This document shows positions 41,513 to 50,921 of a DNA stretch of 64,000 bases, one piece after another (position 1 is the stretch's first letter; each line of letters starts with the position of its first letter). The stretch comes from Planctomycetaceae bacterium (GTDB lineage: Bacteria; Planctomycetota; Planctomycetia; Planctomycetales; Planctomycetaceae). The position numbers were made by a program, and so were the translations under genes. The notes under the pieces were generated by a model. The model was not told where the DNA came from, did not search any database, and worked only from the letters and a program-made list of their open reading frames with translations. The DNA is taken from positions 3,214,001-3,278,000 of the forward strand of contig CP051247.1 in the NCBI GenBank assembly GCA_017795105.1. Reading direction: 5' to 3'.

Positions 41513-43686
41513 TTCTGGATCAGCAGTACGTCTGACGTCGAGGCGGCGAAGCCGGCTTCGTGAATCTGGTTGATTCGCTCCGTCCGATGTTGCTCGATCG
41601 TTTCCAGTTCCTCTCCGTTCAACCGGGGAATTGCGGAGAGCGAGGGGTTCTTGTTTTGCAACAGGGCACTCAGTTCCGGATGCTGCAGAATCATGCCGTA
41701 CTGGCTGCTTGCCGTACCTTCCGGATTTCGCAAATCAACGAGCACGGAACTTTCCCGCAGTCGCCGACTCTCGGCTTCGTCGCGCAGAACCGCAAATCGA
41801 CCGAGCTCGACCGAGTAGCCGAGCACGCCCAGAAACTCGCGATCTCCGTTGCCATTCGTCTTCGACCAGACCGGAATGGAAAAGGCCACTTTCAGGTCAG
41901 CCGTGTTACTGCTCTGGTAGACGGCGGAGAGGTGAATATCCTCGATGTGCGGAGGCGTTCCGACTTCTCCGGCCGCCAGGTCGTGGCCATTGCCGTGGAA
42001 ATAATCCCGATAAGAAAGGTTCCGACCAATGCTGTCGTACTTCGTGCCATCATCGTCGAGTAACGGATACCGCGCGACCTGCACGCCCTCTTTGTTACAG
42101 AGAAACCAGCTGGAAGCCTGAGTTGCCTGTGCGTGTGTTGCCGCCATTTCGTTCAGGACGGCTTGGACTTCACTCCACTGCTGTGGATTAGGATCGTTCC
42201 CGGGGCCGGCCATGCCATCCTGCAAGCGACGGGAGTTCGATTCGATCTCGAGAATTCGCCAGGCATCGTTGATCTTCAACGCCATCGAAGTTGCGGCCGA
42301 CCGGGCGGCCAACTGCAGCGACCGGTTCCGCATCGTCATGGCCTGTTCACGGGCGGCTGCCTCGCGCGTTGCCGACCGACCCATCACCACGGCAAAGACC
42401 GAAGAGAAGAGGATCAACGTGAGTGCACTCAACAGAATGACCTGCGAGATCCCCCGATGCCGCCGCATCAGCCGAGCCATGCGACGCGAAAACGGTTCCA
42501 CGTAGGCGTCAACTTCTTCGTCGCCGAGGTAACGCTCCAGATCCTGAGCCAGAGCGGCAGCCGACTCGTACCGGTCTTCCGGATCGAGCGCCATTGCTTT
42601 CAGGCAGATCGCTTCGAGGGCTTTGGACAACCACGGACAAACATCCTTCGGCTTCCGGAACTTGCCCCGCAACACCGACTCGCGAATCTGCGGCAGTGAG
42701 TTATCCGGAGAAAACGCCGGCTGTCCGGTGATGAGTCGATACAGAGTCACACCCAGCCCGTAGGTATCCGACGGCGGCCCGATATCTTCGGCTTGCGCAT
42801 GTTGCTCCGGACTCATGTAGATCGGGGTGCCGCCTGTTGAGCCAGAGACCGAGCTGCCGCCGGTATCGGACAGTGGCTTGAGCGATTCCTCACCCACCGA
42901 CTTGGCCCGCCCGGCGCTGCCGACGTATTTGGCACAACCCCAGTCGAGAACGACTGTCTCGCCGTACTTGCCGAGCATCACGTTACCCGGTTTGATATCG
43001 CAGTTGATGACCCCGCGTGTGTGCGCGTATTCGATCGTGTTGCAGACGCTAATAAACGAAGAGAGCAGCTTGCGGAACTCGAGGCTTCGTTCTCCCGGAT
43101 GTTCTTCGCGTCGCATCTTGTTGTGAAAGGCATCGATGCGCTGCTGCAGCGTCTGCCCTTCGACCATCCGCATCGTGTAGAACGGAACGCCGGAATCGGT
43201 CATGCCGTAGCCGTGAACGGGAGCGACACCCGGGTGATCGAGCCGGCTCGTGATTTCGGCTTCCACGCGGAACCGCTGCAGGTCGAGCGGATTACGCCGG
43301 CGGCGTTCCCGGATGAATTTCACGGCGACATCGCGATGCAGCTGCTGGTCAAAGCCGCGAAAAACGATTCCGAGTCCGCCGTGAGCGTGATAAGCAAGGC
43401 CGCTGACGTCGGTGTCCCAGTGAATCAGAGAGCTCGGAACAGCTTCCGGCTGTCCGGGAGCGAGCGGCCCCGGAGACGGGACCTGGGTTTTCGGAGCAAG
43501 CTTCCCGTGCACGCGCGCGAGCATCTCGGTTTTGTTGACGAACTCATCGAGCAGGTGCGGATAATCCTTGCAGATGATTTCGGGCGCAGTCACATCGCCC
43601 CGCTCCATGGCTTCTTCCCACGCATCGAGCAGAAAATCCATTGTCTGAGCGTCGGAGTCGGGGACTCGAAATTCTTCCGTGGTCAT
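41377..43686 (-). CDS. Membrane Ser/Thr protein kinase with C-terminal Cache-type sensor
   Basis: 769 residues. Kinase domain ~90-390: glycine loop HGGLGIVFRGFD, VAVKFIRERRR lysine, catalytic loop VINCDIKPGNVMLG, VLDWGCAK in place of DFG, APE-region GTPIYMSPEQ. The usual HRD reads NCD (N228-C229-D230); the proton-acceptor Asp is retained. A membrane helix (ILLSALTLILFSSVFAVV, ~430-450) precedes a periplasmic dCache-like domain ending VCVVGRPSGSFNTGWLVIVQE. The ATG at 43686 is used rather than one 51 bases upstream. The ECF sigma gene lies upstream on the same strand (426-base gap). Confidence 0.92.
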   Translation of the reverse strand: MTTEEFRVPDSDAQTMDFLLDAWEEAMERGDVTAPEIICKDYPHLLDEFVNKTEMLARVHGKLAPKTQVPSPGPLAPGQPEAVPSSLIHWDTDVSGLAYHAHGGLGIVFRGFDQQLHRDVAVKFIRERRRRNPLDLQRFRVEAEITSRLDHPGVAPVHGYGMTDSGVPFYTMRMVEGQTLQQRIDAFHNKMRREEHPGERSLEFRKLLSSFISVCNTIEYAHTRGVINCDIKPGNVMLGKYGETVVLDWGCAKYVGSAGRAKSVGEESLKPLSDTGGSSVSGSTGGTPIYMSPEQHAQAEDIGPPSDTYGLGVTLYRLITGQPAFSPDNSLPQIRESVLRGKFRKPKDVCPWLSKALEAICLKAMALDPEDRYESAAALAQDLERYLGDEEVDAYVEPFSRRMARLMRRHRGISQVILLSALTLILFSSVFAVVMGRSATREAAAREQAMTMRNRSLQLAARSAATSMALKINDAWRILEIESNSRRLQDGMAGPGNDPNPQQWSEVQAVLNEMAATHAQATQASSWFLCNKEGVQVARYPLLDDDGTKYDSIGRNLSYRDYFHGNGHDLAAGEVGTPPHIEDIHLSAVYQSSNTADLKVAFSIPVWSKTNGNGDREFLGVLGYSVELGRFAVLRDEAESRRLRESSVLVDLRNPEGTASSQYGMILQHPELSALLQNKNPSLSAIPRLNGEELETIEQHRTERINQIHEAGFAASTSDVLLIQNYTDPFDDTGSSSYIAACEPVCVVGRPSGSFNTGWLVIVQESASD

Positions 43687-44112
43687 GTTTGTCGCCTGAG
43701 GCTCAATCTGCAGCGGGAGGATCCGGCCCAGCTGCATTTGGAGTTGCGTCGGTCATCGCTCGATTCCCTGCCAGTCTCGCTCCTGCGTCTCGCCATATGG
43801 CGGGCTCTATGAGGAGAACGCGGCAGCTTGTCGCTTCTTCCCTCGGAATCTGCAGATTTCTCGGAAAAACCGTTCGAAACTGGGACTGGTGCAGTCGGTG
43901 GATACACGGCAGGAGGCACGAAGGGCCTGAATTCCGGATGATACGACGGCATCGTGTCCGGATGTCAGGATACGGAATGAGCGATCGTTTGTCCAAGAAT
44001 GATACGCAGCAACAGCCCGGCCGACGAGTGCTGCCGGCGAATTCCTCGACCGTGTTGCCGGCATACAGCCAAACCGTCGAATGCACCGCGAGCGGCGCAG
44101 ATGAAGGCGTTC
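43687..44112. other. Gap between ECF sigma and kinase genes
   Basis: 426 bases with no convincing gene on either strand; short open frames show no conserved motif. Probably leader or intercistronic sequence. Confidence 0.5.
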
Positions 44113-44742
44113 TCAGCCCACGCTGGGGGCTTCGCCGCTCATGCGTTCGGCCAGTAGTAGCTTGGCGTCCCGCCAGCGGCGTTTCACCTGACGCACACTG
44201 ATGCCGATGATGTTCGCCGCTTCTTCCTGCGACATCTCGTGATACCAGAGCAGGTCGAACATCTCTTTGGCTTCATCCGGCAGCGATTCAATGACCTTAT
44301 GCATCTCGGTCCACTCGGCCACGCGACGGGGGTCGCAGGTCAGTTCGCCCGCTTCAAGCAGCGAAGGTCCCTGGCTCTGGTCAGCCGGTGTTGGTGGCAT
44401 CGTGGCATGATTGGCCCCGACGCCCATCGGCCCCTGATAATGTCGCGCCAGATCGAGCAGGGTCTCACGAATCTTTTTGGCCGCGAGACGGAAGAAGTGT
44501 CGAGCATCGTTGAGTTCGACATTATGCAGTGCTTCGTAGAGCTTCATGGAAGCCGTCTGCAGAATGTCATCGGTCTGTTCCCAACGGGCGACGCTGGGAA
44601 AGGACTGCTTGATATGATGCGTGAGCCGCAGCAGCCGCTCGCAGGTCAGATTCAGCAATTCCCCGCGTGCCAGCGAATCGCCGGCATTCAGACGTGCAAT
44701 ACAGTCTTCAAGCTGTGCCGTGCCGGTAGTCTGTTCCGCCAT
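44113..44742 (-). CDS. ECF sigma factor of the planctomycete kinase-linked type
   Basis: 209 residues. Region 2 (~15-95): LNAGDSLARGELLNLTCERLLRLTHHI, WEQTDDILQTASMKLYEAL, RHFFRLAAKKIRETLLDLARHYQGP. Region 4 (~140-200): LPDEAKEMFDLLWYHEMSQEEAANIIGISVRQVKRRWRDAKLLLAERM. This is the ECF-only class known to sit next to Ser/Thr kinases in planctomycetes, where kinase phosphorylation is thought to activate the sigma factor. The kinase gene is directly downstream. Confidence 0.93.
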   Translation of the reverse strand: MAEQTTGTAQLEDCIARLNAGDSLARGELLNLTCERLLRLTHHIKQSFPSVARWEQTDDILQTASMKLYEALHNVELNDARHFFRLAAKKIRETLLDLARHYQGPMGVGANHATMPPTPADQSQGPSLLEAGELTCDPRRVAEWTEMHKVIESLPDEAKEMFDLLWYHEMSQEEAANIIGISVRQVKRRWRDAKLLLAERMSGEAPSVG

Positions 44743-45124
44743 ACTTCACCCTCGACCAATCAGTTCTCCCCGAACCGCCGGGGCCATCAGCAGTACTCTG
44801 ATAACGAACGCGAGCGCTGTCGGATCATTCGAATTGAAATCCGGCCGAAATCCTCGTCAGCGAGCTCGCCTTTGAAGGCCGCGCACTACAGGAGATATCG
44901 ACGACAGCTGAGCAAACGATCCAGCCCAGAGCGTTCTGGAAGCAATATGCCCCCGGACAAGGACGCAAAACCAGCAGGATCGGGAAACTCAGAGCTCTGT
45001 CATAAGTATTCGATGTCCCTGTGCCGATTTCCAGCCTGTTTCCAGCTTTCTCACGTCCCACACCGATTTTCTGACGATCAGGCAGTTTGCGGGGACATTT
45101 CGGAAAACACCGCAGTCCGGACAC
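44743..45124. other. Intergenic region
   Basis: 382 bases between two minus-strand genes. No gene or repeat seen; it should hold the promoter of the ECF sigma gene and the end of the HEAT protein transcript. Confidence 0.5.
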
Positions 45125-47968
45125 TTACGGCTGTTCGACAGCGGCGTCACGCTCAGCCCAGCGCGACCAGACCGAGATCTTCTCGTCGTAGGTGGCCGTG
45201 GGGCTGATCTCGGGACGGCGCGACGGTTCGACCATCCGTTCCAGTGCGTCCAGCAGAACGCGGCGAACCTGAGGATCCTGTTCGGTCCAGCCCATGTTCA
45301 GCAGTGACTCCTGAAAGAATGGATCCTCCAGTTCGGCGATCGCTTCCAGCACGAGCCGCCGCTGTTCCGGACTCGGCGAGTAGGTGAGCTTGATCAACTC
45401 GGAGCGCCCCTGATCATTCTGCAGACGAGCCAGCGCGATCAGCACGCGCAGTTCCATGCTTCCGCTCACAGTTCCCAGCAGGGAACGCAGACCGCTCCGT
45501 CCGGAGGCCTGAGACTGAGAGATTCCATCAATGACCAGCGGGTTCCGACAGAGTCCGGCGGCTTCGATCGCGGCGACTTGAACGGTCGCGTTTCGTTCCT
45601 GCAGCAGCGGCAACAACAGCGGTGCCAGTTGAGGCAGGCGATGTTGAGCCGCGTACTGGCAACCGAGCACGCGAACGTCCGACCAGGGATGCCTGAGCGC
45701 GACTTCCGCCACGCCCCGTGCAGCCGGTGTCGTGTCGTGAGCGATCGCCGACATGATCGCTCGGCAAACCTGAGGGTCCTGTTCGCGATTCAGGTCGTCG
45801 GCGAGTACGACCAGAATCCATTCCGGCAATGTCTCCGCATCTGCCCAGCCGGCGATCTCACGAGCCGCCTTTCTCCGACGATGCAGTTCGGTATGACTCA
45901 GATTCTGAACGGTCTGACAGCGTTCAACCGGAACCTCCGCGAGACGCACCAGAGTCTTCCGCAATGATGCCATCGGTTGCGTCCGCAACACTTCATCGAG
46001 CAGCCGCGGATGAGCCTCGGCGAGCGTTTTGAACTCGGCCTGCAACTGCTGTCGTTGATCAGCAGGAAGATCGTCCGTGATCAGTTTCTGCAGCTCTGTG
46101 CGAATTCGATTTCCCAGCTCATCGTCGCTGGACGTCGGTTCGACCGGTGGCTTATCGGAAGGGGACGGCTTCTCGGGAGCCAGTGCGAGTGCGTTGTTCT
46201 TCCGAATCTGATCGAGAATGGTGCGTCGTTGCTCGGGTGTATCTTCAATCGCGGCAATAACCAGGTCGAAGTGCTGTTCCAGCAGCCGACGAGCTTCACG
46301 GCGTGTCTTCAGCACCCCCTCCTGAAATGCGATCGACAGAATGGGGAACGCTTCCGCAGCTGACCATTCTTCGACGGCCCGCACAGCGACCAGCTGGATG
46401 GCTGGGTCGTTATCGACAGCCAACTCCTGAAGCGCAACCCGGGCTTCATGAGACGGATGACGCCCCGCGAACTCGGCGACATACCGGCGGACGCTTGGGT
46501 CGGCATCGTGAATCTGCCGGTAAACGACCCCTGGATCACGAAAACCGAGTGCCAGCATCGCAACCGCTTTCTGCCGTCCCTGATCACGGTCCAGGCGTTG
46601 TCGCAGGAGTGCTTCGCTCGATTCGGTGTTGATCAGTCCGAGACTGCAGACTGCGGTTCGTTTCACATCCGTATTGAGGTGGTTTAGCTTCTCGCTCAGA
46701 TAGGACTCGGCCAGCGGGTTTCCGGTGAGGGCCAGCCAGTGCCCGAATCGAGTGACGATCGCTGGTGAATCTTCCCAGCGGAGCTTCCATAACGCCGCTG
46801 GCCAGATGCCTTCGGGGTCGAGTTCAGCAAGATCGACGGTGATCAGGCTCGGCTCCCCTGGGGATGACATTGAAGTGGCCGAAGGATGATGCAACGCATG
46901 GATCAGGCACGCATCGAGGGCAGCCAGACGCAACTCGGAATCGATCGCGGGCGACTCTTCCAGAACCGTATTCAGTCCCGGGATGCGGCGAGGGGCCACG
47001 CCACGCGCAACACCACGGAACAGTTCGCAGCGAACGCTCAGAGGCAGATCGTCCCGCATCAACAGCAGACCGGCTTCCCGATAGGTTTGCTCATCAGCCT
47101 GGGGGCGTTGCGAAAGTGCATAACACCATGCTTCGGCCGCAGCCGCACGAAGATCAGGATCAAGAACAGGCTCGTTCGCTTCCGCAGCGGGCGGCGGATC
47201 AAGGGAATCTTCTTCGGACACTTCACCGGCGTCCTCGGCCGACTTGAAGCGATCCCAGAATCGCGAAACTTCGGGAGTATGGTCTTCAGCGGCGTAGACT
47301 GTTGCCGCATCGGATTCGGTGGTCGAAACGTCTCCGGCCACGATCGCCTGCAGCCGCTCCATTCGTTTCCGGTCGAGCTTTTCTGGAGCTGACTGCGCGA
47401 GTAAAACAGCGGCTTTCCAGCCAGTTGAATCGTTTTGTGAAGAGAGAACCCACCAGGCACTCAAAGTCGCCCGGGAACGCGCCTCTTTTCGACTCGATGT
47501 GGGGATGAGTTCCTGGTCTGAGTCCTGGTCGTGGGACGTCTCACGCGCCTCTTCTTCGCTCTTCGGAACTTCATCCTTTGATGCGATTGGTTGGGTTTCC
47601 GGTATTGCGATCGTCCAGCGGAAACGAGGGGTCGACTTCAGATTGATCAGGGCCTCGGGACCGGCAAATGGATCGGGCCAGAGATCAACGCTTTGCCATT
47701 GCTGAGTTTCAAGATGCCCGCGCTGTTGGACCACTTCCGGCGGTAATTCGTTTGCTGAATCCTCGTCGGTGGCCGTAACAACGGGACTGGTTGTTGCTGC
47801 AAACTGATGCAGACCTTCGAGGCTGTGACATCCCGTAACCGTGACCGCGGCGGCTTGCAGAAACGCGAGGACAACAACCGAACGCAGCCGATTAGCGCAG
47901 CAGGATCGGACAACAGAACGGGGTGTTGCCTGATGGTGCACCAGAGGAGCGGTCGTGAGCAGTTTCAC
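45125..47968 (-). CDS. Large HEAT-repeat lipoprotein
   Basis: About 947 residues. From a GTG start at 47968 the N-terminus is basic, then a hydrophobic stretch (LRSVVVLAFLQAAAVTVTGC) ending in a lipobox, residue ~46. Residues ~150-300 are low-complexity, acidic; from ~330 to the end come tandem HEAT repeats (LGLINTESSEALLRQRL, AMLALGFRDPGVV, LQELAVDNDPAIQLVAVRAVEEW, VRRVLLDALERMVEP). HEAT lipoproteins are common in planctomycetes as protein-protein scaffolds. The start is uncertain: a GTG at 48067 is also in frame and neither has a clear ribosome site. Confidence 0.8.
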   Translation of the reverse strand: MKLLTTAPLVHHQATPRSVVRSCCANRLRSVVVLAFLQAAAVTVTGCHSLEGLHQFAATTSPVVTATDEDSANELPPEVVQQRGHLETQQWQSVDLWPDPFAGPEALINLKSTPRFRWTIAIPETQPIASKDEVPKSEEEARETSHDQDSDQELIPTSSRKEARSRATLSAWWVLSSQNDSTGWKAAVLLAQSAPEKLDRKRMERLQAIVAGDVSTTESDAATVYAAEDHTPEVSRFWDRFKSAEDAGEVSEEDSLDPPPAAEANEPVLDPDLRAAAAEAWCYALSQRPQADEQTYREAGLLLMRDDLPLSVRCELFRGVARGVAPRRIPGLNTVLEESPAIDSELRLAALDACLIHALHHPSATSMSSPGEPSLITVDLAELDPEGIWPAALWKLRWEDSPAIVTRFGHWLALTGNPLAESYLSEKLNHLNTDVKRTAVCSLGLINTESSEALLRQRLDRDQGRQKAVAMLALGFRDPGVVYRQIHDADPSVRRYVAEFAGRHPSHEARVALQELAVDNDPAIQLVAVRAVEEWSAAEAFPILSIAFQEGVLKTRREARRLLEQHFDLVIAAIEDTPEQRRTILDQIRKNNALALAPEKPSPSDKPPVEPTSSDDELGNRIRTELQKLITDDLPADQRQQLQAEFKTLAEAHPRLLDEVLRTQPMASLRKTLVRLAEVPVERCQTVQNLSHTELHRRRKAAREIAGWADAETLPEWILVVLADDLNREQDPQVCRAIMSAIAHDTTPAARGVAEVALRHPWSDVRVLGCQYAAQHRLPQLAPLLLPLLQERNATVQVAAIEAAGLCRNPLVIDGISQSQASGRSGLRSLLGTVSGSMELRVLIALARLQNDQGRSELIKLTYSPSPEQRRLVLEAIAELEDPFFQESLLNMGWTEQDPQVRRVLLDALERMVEPSRRPEISPTATYDEKISVWSRWAERDAAVEQP

Positions 47969-49106
47969 GTCGAAAAACCGGGGGAAAGAGACGCAGGAGA
48001 AGGGAGCGGAACAGTACTGTTTTTCAGCGTTTTCGGGAAGTGCAGCGTCGCGGGCGGGGTGATCCACTTCAGTTTGCGAAGATGCGATGACTTCGGGACC
48101 ATGAACAGCTCCGATCTCTGTAAAAGTTGCAATGCTTCGCAGCGGTTCTGCCGGCCGATAAACCGGAGTTGACGTCGGCGCGTTTCCTGTCGCGATCGCT
48201 CATCACTTCGGTCATCAACAGACCAGAATGCGATCGCGGAACGGGAGCATGATCGCCTCGTCATCAGGGAGTGTTCACTGATCGTGGAAGCGCATTCGGC
48301 TCTTTCCATGAACGCAACGAGGTGCGTTCAACGTGTTCAAGAAAGTGACGAACAACGACACATCAGCGACGTTTCTGCGCAAAGTTGCTTCAAAAAAGTG
48401 AAAAAATCTTTGAACGATTTTCAACCAGTCCCTTCACTCAGAGCCAGCCGATAGCACGACGTCCAGGTGGTCAACGCAGGTGGACTGTAGCGTGGGTTGG
48501 AGATAACGTCTCCTGGATAAAATCAGTCCACTGCAGTGGATGTGTTCGGTTTTGTTGTGTATCAACAGATGACGCCTGGAAAGCGGTTAAAGAGATCGGT
48601 TCTGCGCAAACATCAGGAAAACATGGGTTTTTTGAAAGCGGCTCGTCTCGGATGCGGTTTCCGGTTTCCTTACAGACGCCTGAGTCGTGTCGCACGTTCG
48701 CGAGTCCACTGCAGCGCCTTTGAGGCCAGGTCTTGGCTTTCGGTCCGTCAGTTTGCCTTCTTGAGACGGGGGCGGATCGATCTGATTGATGAGCCGTTTT
48801 TCGTCGCGAAACGGGGGTCTGGACGGGGCATTTTCGAATGAAAAATCTCTTGCGTTATTCAAGGAAAACCTTACATTTAGGCGAATTCGTGTAAGTCCTT
48901 AGATGGCAAGGGGTGACGGTCAAATCGATTCGACATAAGTTCCTTTCGAAGCTGACCACCACCACCGGAATATCAGGGACACCGGATCATTCAAAGGAGG
49001 ATGATCTGGTAAAGGACTCATCACCGTGGAAGCGGTTTGCCGAACATTCATCGCCCGGTAAGCAGCGGTAAACCTCTCCACACTCGAACTCTGAGGAGGA
49101 GTGAAA
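47969..49106. other. Long divergent non-coding region
   Basis: 1.1 kb, the longest gap in the window. No open frame on either strand has recognisable motifs or a ribosome site. It holds a GGAGA-TAACG-TCTCC hairpin (48499-48513) and a perfect 14-bp palindrome TCCACTGCAGTGGA (48527-48540). Base composition falls in the last 250 bases before the histone-like gene. Confidence 0.5.
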
Positions 49107-49424
49107 GTGGCCAAGAAGAAGGCAGCCAAGAAGACCGCTACGAAAGCCGTCAAGAAGACAGCTAAGAAGGCGGCAAAGAAAACTGCAGCCAAGAAAACTG
49201 CGAAGAAAGCCGCCAAGAAGACCGCAGCCAAGAAAACTGCGGCCAAGAAAACCACGGCTAAGAAAACTGCAGCCAAGAAGACCGCAGCTAAAAAGACGGC
49301 CAAGAAGGCTGCTAAGAAAACAGCCAAGAAAGCCGTGAAAAAGACGGCCAAGAAGGCTGTGAAGAAGACCGCCAAGAAAGCGACCAAAAAGGCCGCTAAG
49401 AAATCCACCCGGAAAAAGTCCTAA
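49107..49424 (+). CDS. Histone H1-like lysine/alanine-repeat protein
   Basis: 105 residues made almost entirely of Lys, Ala and Thr in imperfect KKTAKKA / AAKKTAAKK units; one Arg near the end (STRKKS). It matches the C-terminal-tail-like bacterial histone H1 homologues (Hc2 in Chlamydia, BpH1 in Bordetella), which bind and condense DNA. The GTG at 49107 is preferred over GTG 49101 because GAGGAGG at 49093-49099 is then 7 bases away. No globular domain is present. Likely nucleoid-associated; planctomycetes have a condensed nucleoid. A strong terminator follows. Confidence 0.9.
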   Translation: MAKKKAAKKTATKAVKKTAKKAAKKTAAKKTAKKAAKKTAAKKTAAKKTTAKKTAAKKTAAKKTAKKAAKKTAKKAVKKTAKKAVKKTAKKATKKAAKKSTRKKS

Positions 49425-49451
49425 GCGACCTGTTTCTACGGTGACTCAATG

Positions 49452-49480
49452 AAGCGATCAGTTCTGCTGATCGCTTTTTT
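49452..49480 (+). terminator. Rho-independent terminator of the histone-like gene
   Basis: 10-bp perfect stem (AAGCGATCAG / CTGATCGCTT) with 5-base loop, then TTTT. Confidence 0.92.
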
Positions 49481-49641
49481 CATGCGCTGATCGAACGGCT
49501 CGGTTGAGTTTCCGTCCGCAACGGTGAGAATGAACGAAGAGGCGGCGACGGTCGTTCGAAAACGGGATGCGAACATCCCTCGAGTGATCGCTGTCGGAAA
49601 CATGTGGATAAGTTCGATGGGATTGCAGGTGGTGAATCGGA

Positions 49642-50793
49642 ATGGCTGAACGCGTTGTTCTGGCAATGAGTGGTGGAGTCGACAGCTCGGCGGCTGCGTA
49701 CCTGCTGCAGGAGCAGGGGTACGAAGTCATCGGTTTGTTCATGCGCTCCGGGGCCACCGATGACGTCTGTTCGCTGGATGATCCCGGCGCTCTCCCGGTC
49801 ATCAATGTGAAGTCGCACAAGCAGGGCTGCTGCAGTGCTTCTGACGCCGCCGATGCCCGTCGTGTCGCCGATGAACTCGACATCCCGTTCCATGCACTGA
49901 ACTTCCAGGATGCCTTCAGTCGCATCAAGGATTACTTCGCCGAAGAGTACCTCGCCGGTCGGACGCCCAATCCCTGCGTGCAGTGCAACAACTGGCTCAA
50001 GTTTGGCCGTCTGTGGGAGTTCGCCCAGCAGGTCGGGGCGACGAAGATCGCGTCCGGACATTACGCTCAAATTCTGCCAGGTCCGTCCGGTGAACCGGAA
50101 CTGCATCGCGGCTTCGATCGATCCAAAGACCAGTCTTATGTCCTGTTCGGTCTTTCACGCGATCTGTTGCCGAACATTCTTTTTCCGGTTGGCTCCTTCG
50201 AGAAGCCGAAGATCCGGGAACTGGCCGGAGCGGCTCGACTCGATACGGCAAACAAGAAGGACAGCCAGGAAATCTGCTTCATCCCCGACAACGATTACGG
50301 TCGCTTCGTCGAGCAGTATCGCGGCAAGCAGGAAACAGCCGGCCATTTCGTTTCGACAAGCGGCGAAGTCCTCGGCGAACATCCGGGCTATCAGCACTTC
50401 ACCATCGGTCAGCGTCGCGGCTTGGGCATCGCCTTCGGCACACCGAAGTTCGTGACGGAGATTCGTCCGGAAACTCGCGAAGTCGTCTTGGGGGATTACG
50501 AAGAACTCGGTCGATCGGGGCTGATTGCCGACCGGGTCAACTGGCTGGTCGATGTGCCGGGCCGGTTCCGCTGCCAGGCTCAAATCCGCTATCAACATAA
50601 GCCGGCCGATTGTGAAATCGAAGTTCACGATAACGGGACTTTAACGGCCCACTTCGACGCCCCTCAGTTCGGTGTCGCCCCCGGTCAGGCTTTCGTCTGC
50701 TACGACGATGACCGTGTCCTCGGCGGGGGCTGGATTCAGAAGAGCCTGCAGAATGACGCAGCGGGCTCAGCCACGCAGTCTGAGTCGGTCTAG
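49642..50793 (+). CDS. mnmA: tRNA-uridine 2-sulfurtransferase
   Basis: 383 residues. MnmA thiolates U34 of tRNA(Lys/Glu/Gln) using a sulfur-relay protein and ATP. The PP-loop SGGVDSS is at 10-16, catalytic Cys112 in NPCVQCNNWLKF and Cys212 in QEICFIPDND, with FSRIKDYFAEEYLAGRTPNP and HFTIGQRRGLGIA in the C-terminal part. Length agrees with the family. Stands alone, convergent with mutM. Confidence 0.96.
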   Translation: MAERVVLAMSGGVDSSAAAYLLQEQGYEVIGLFMRSGATDDVCSLDDPGALPVINVKSHKQGCCSASDAADARRVADELDIPFHALNFQDAFSRIKDYFAEEYLAGRTPNPCVQCNNWLKFGRLWEFAQQVGATKIASGHYAQILPGPSGEPELHRGFDRSKDQSYVLFGLSRDLLPNILFPVGSFEKPKIRELAGAARLDTANKKDSQEICFIPDNDYGRFVEQYRGKQETAGHFVSTSGEVLGEHPGYQHFTIGQRRGLGIAFGTPKFVTEIRPETREVVLGDYEELGRSGLIADRVNWLVDVPGRFRCQAQIRYQHKPADCEIEVHDNGTLTAHFDAPQFGVAPGQAFVCYDDDRVLGGGWIQKSLQNDAAGSATQSESV

Positions 50794-50921
50794 CGGAACC
50801 GCAAAGCGGTAAGGAACCGGCACGTCGCGCAGAAAGGGTGCCATTGCTGGCTGGCCCTGCAGTCCTTTCCGGAAAACATGACCAGCCGGTCCTGCCACAC
50901 CTTCGCATCCCCTGCCGCGAG

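Noticed and set aside
43703..44086. 127-codon frame between kinase and sigma genes
   Set aside because: Arg/Cys-rich, no motif, no ribosome site; typical chance frame.
48920..49408. Open frame on the minus strand coding a very hydrophobic AFLAVFL-repeat protein
   Set aside because: It is the exact complement of the K/A/T repeats of the histone-like gene, which has the ribosome site and terminator.
49107..49424. Direct-repeat array (CRISPR-like)
   Set aside because: Period and translation show protein-coding KKTAKKA units; no unique spacers of constant length.
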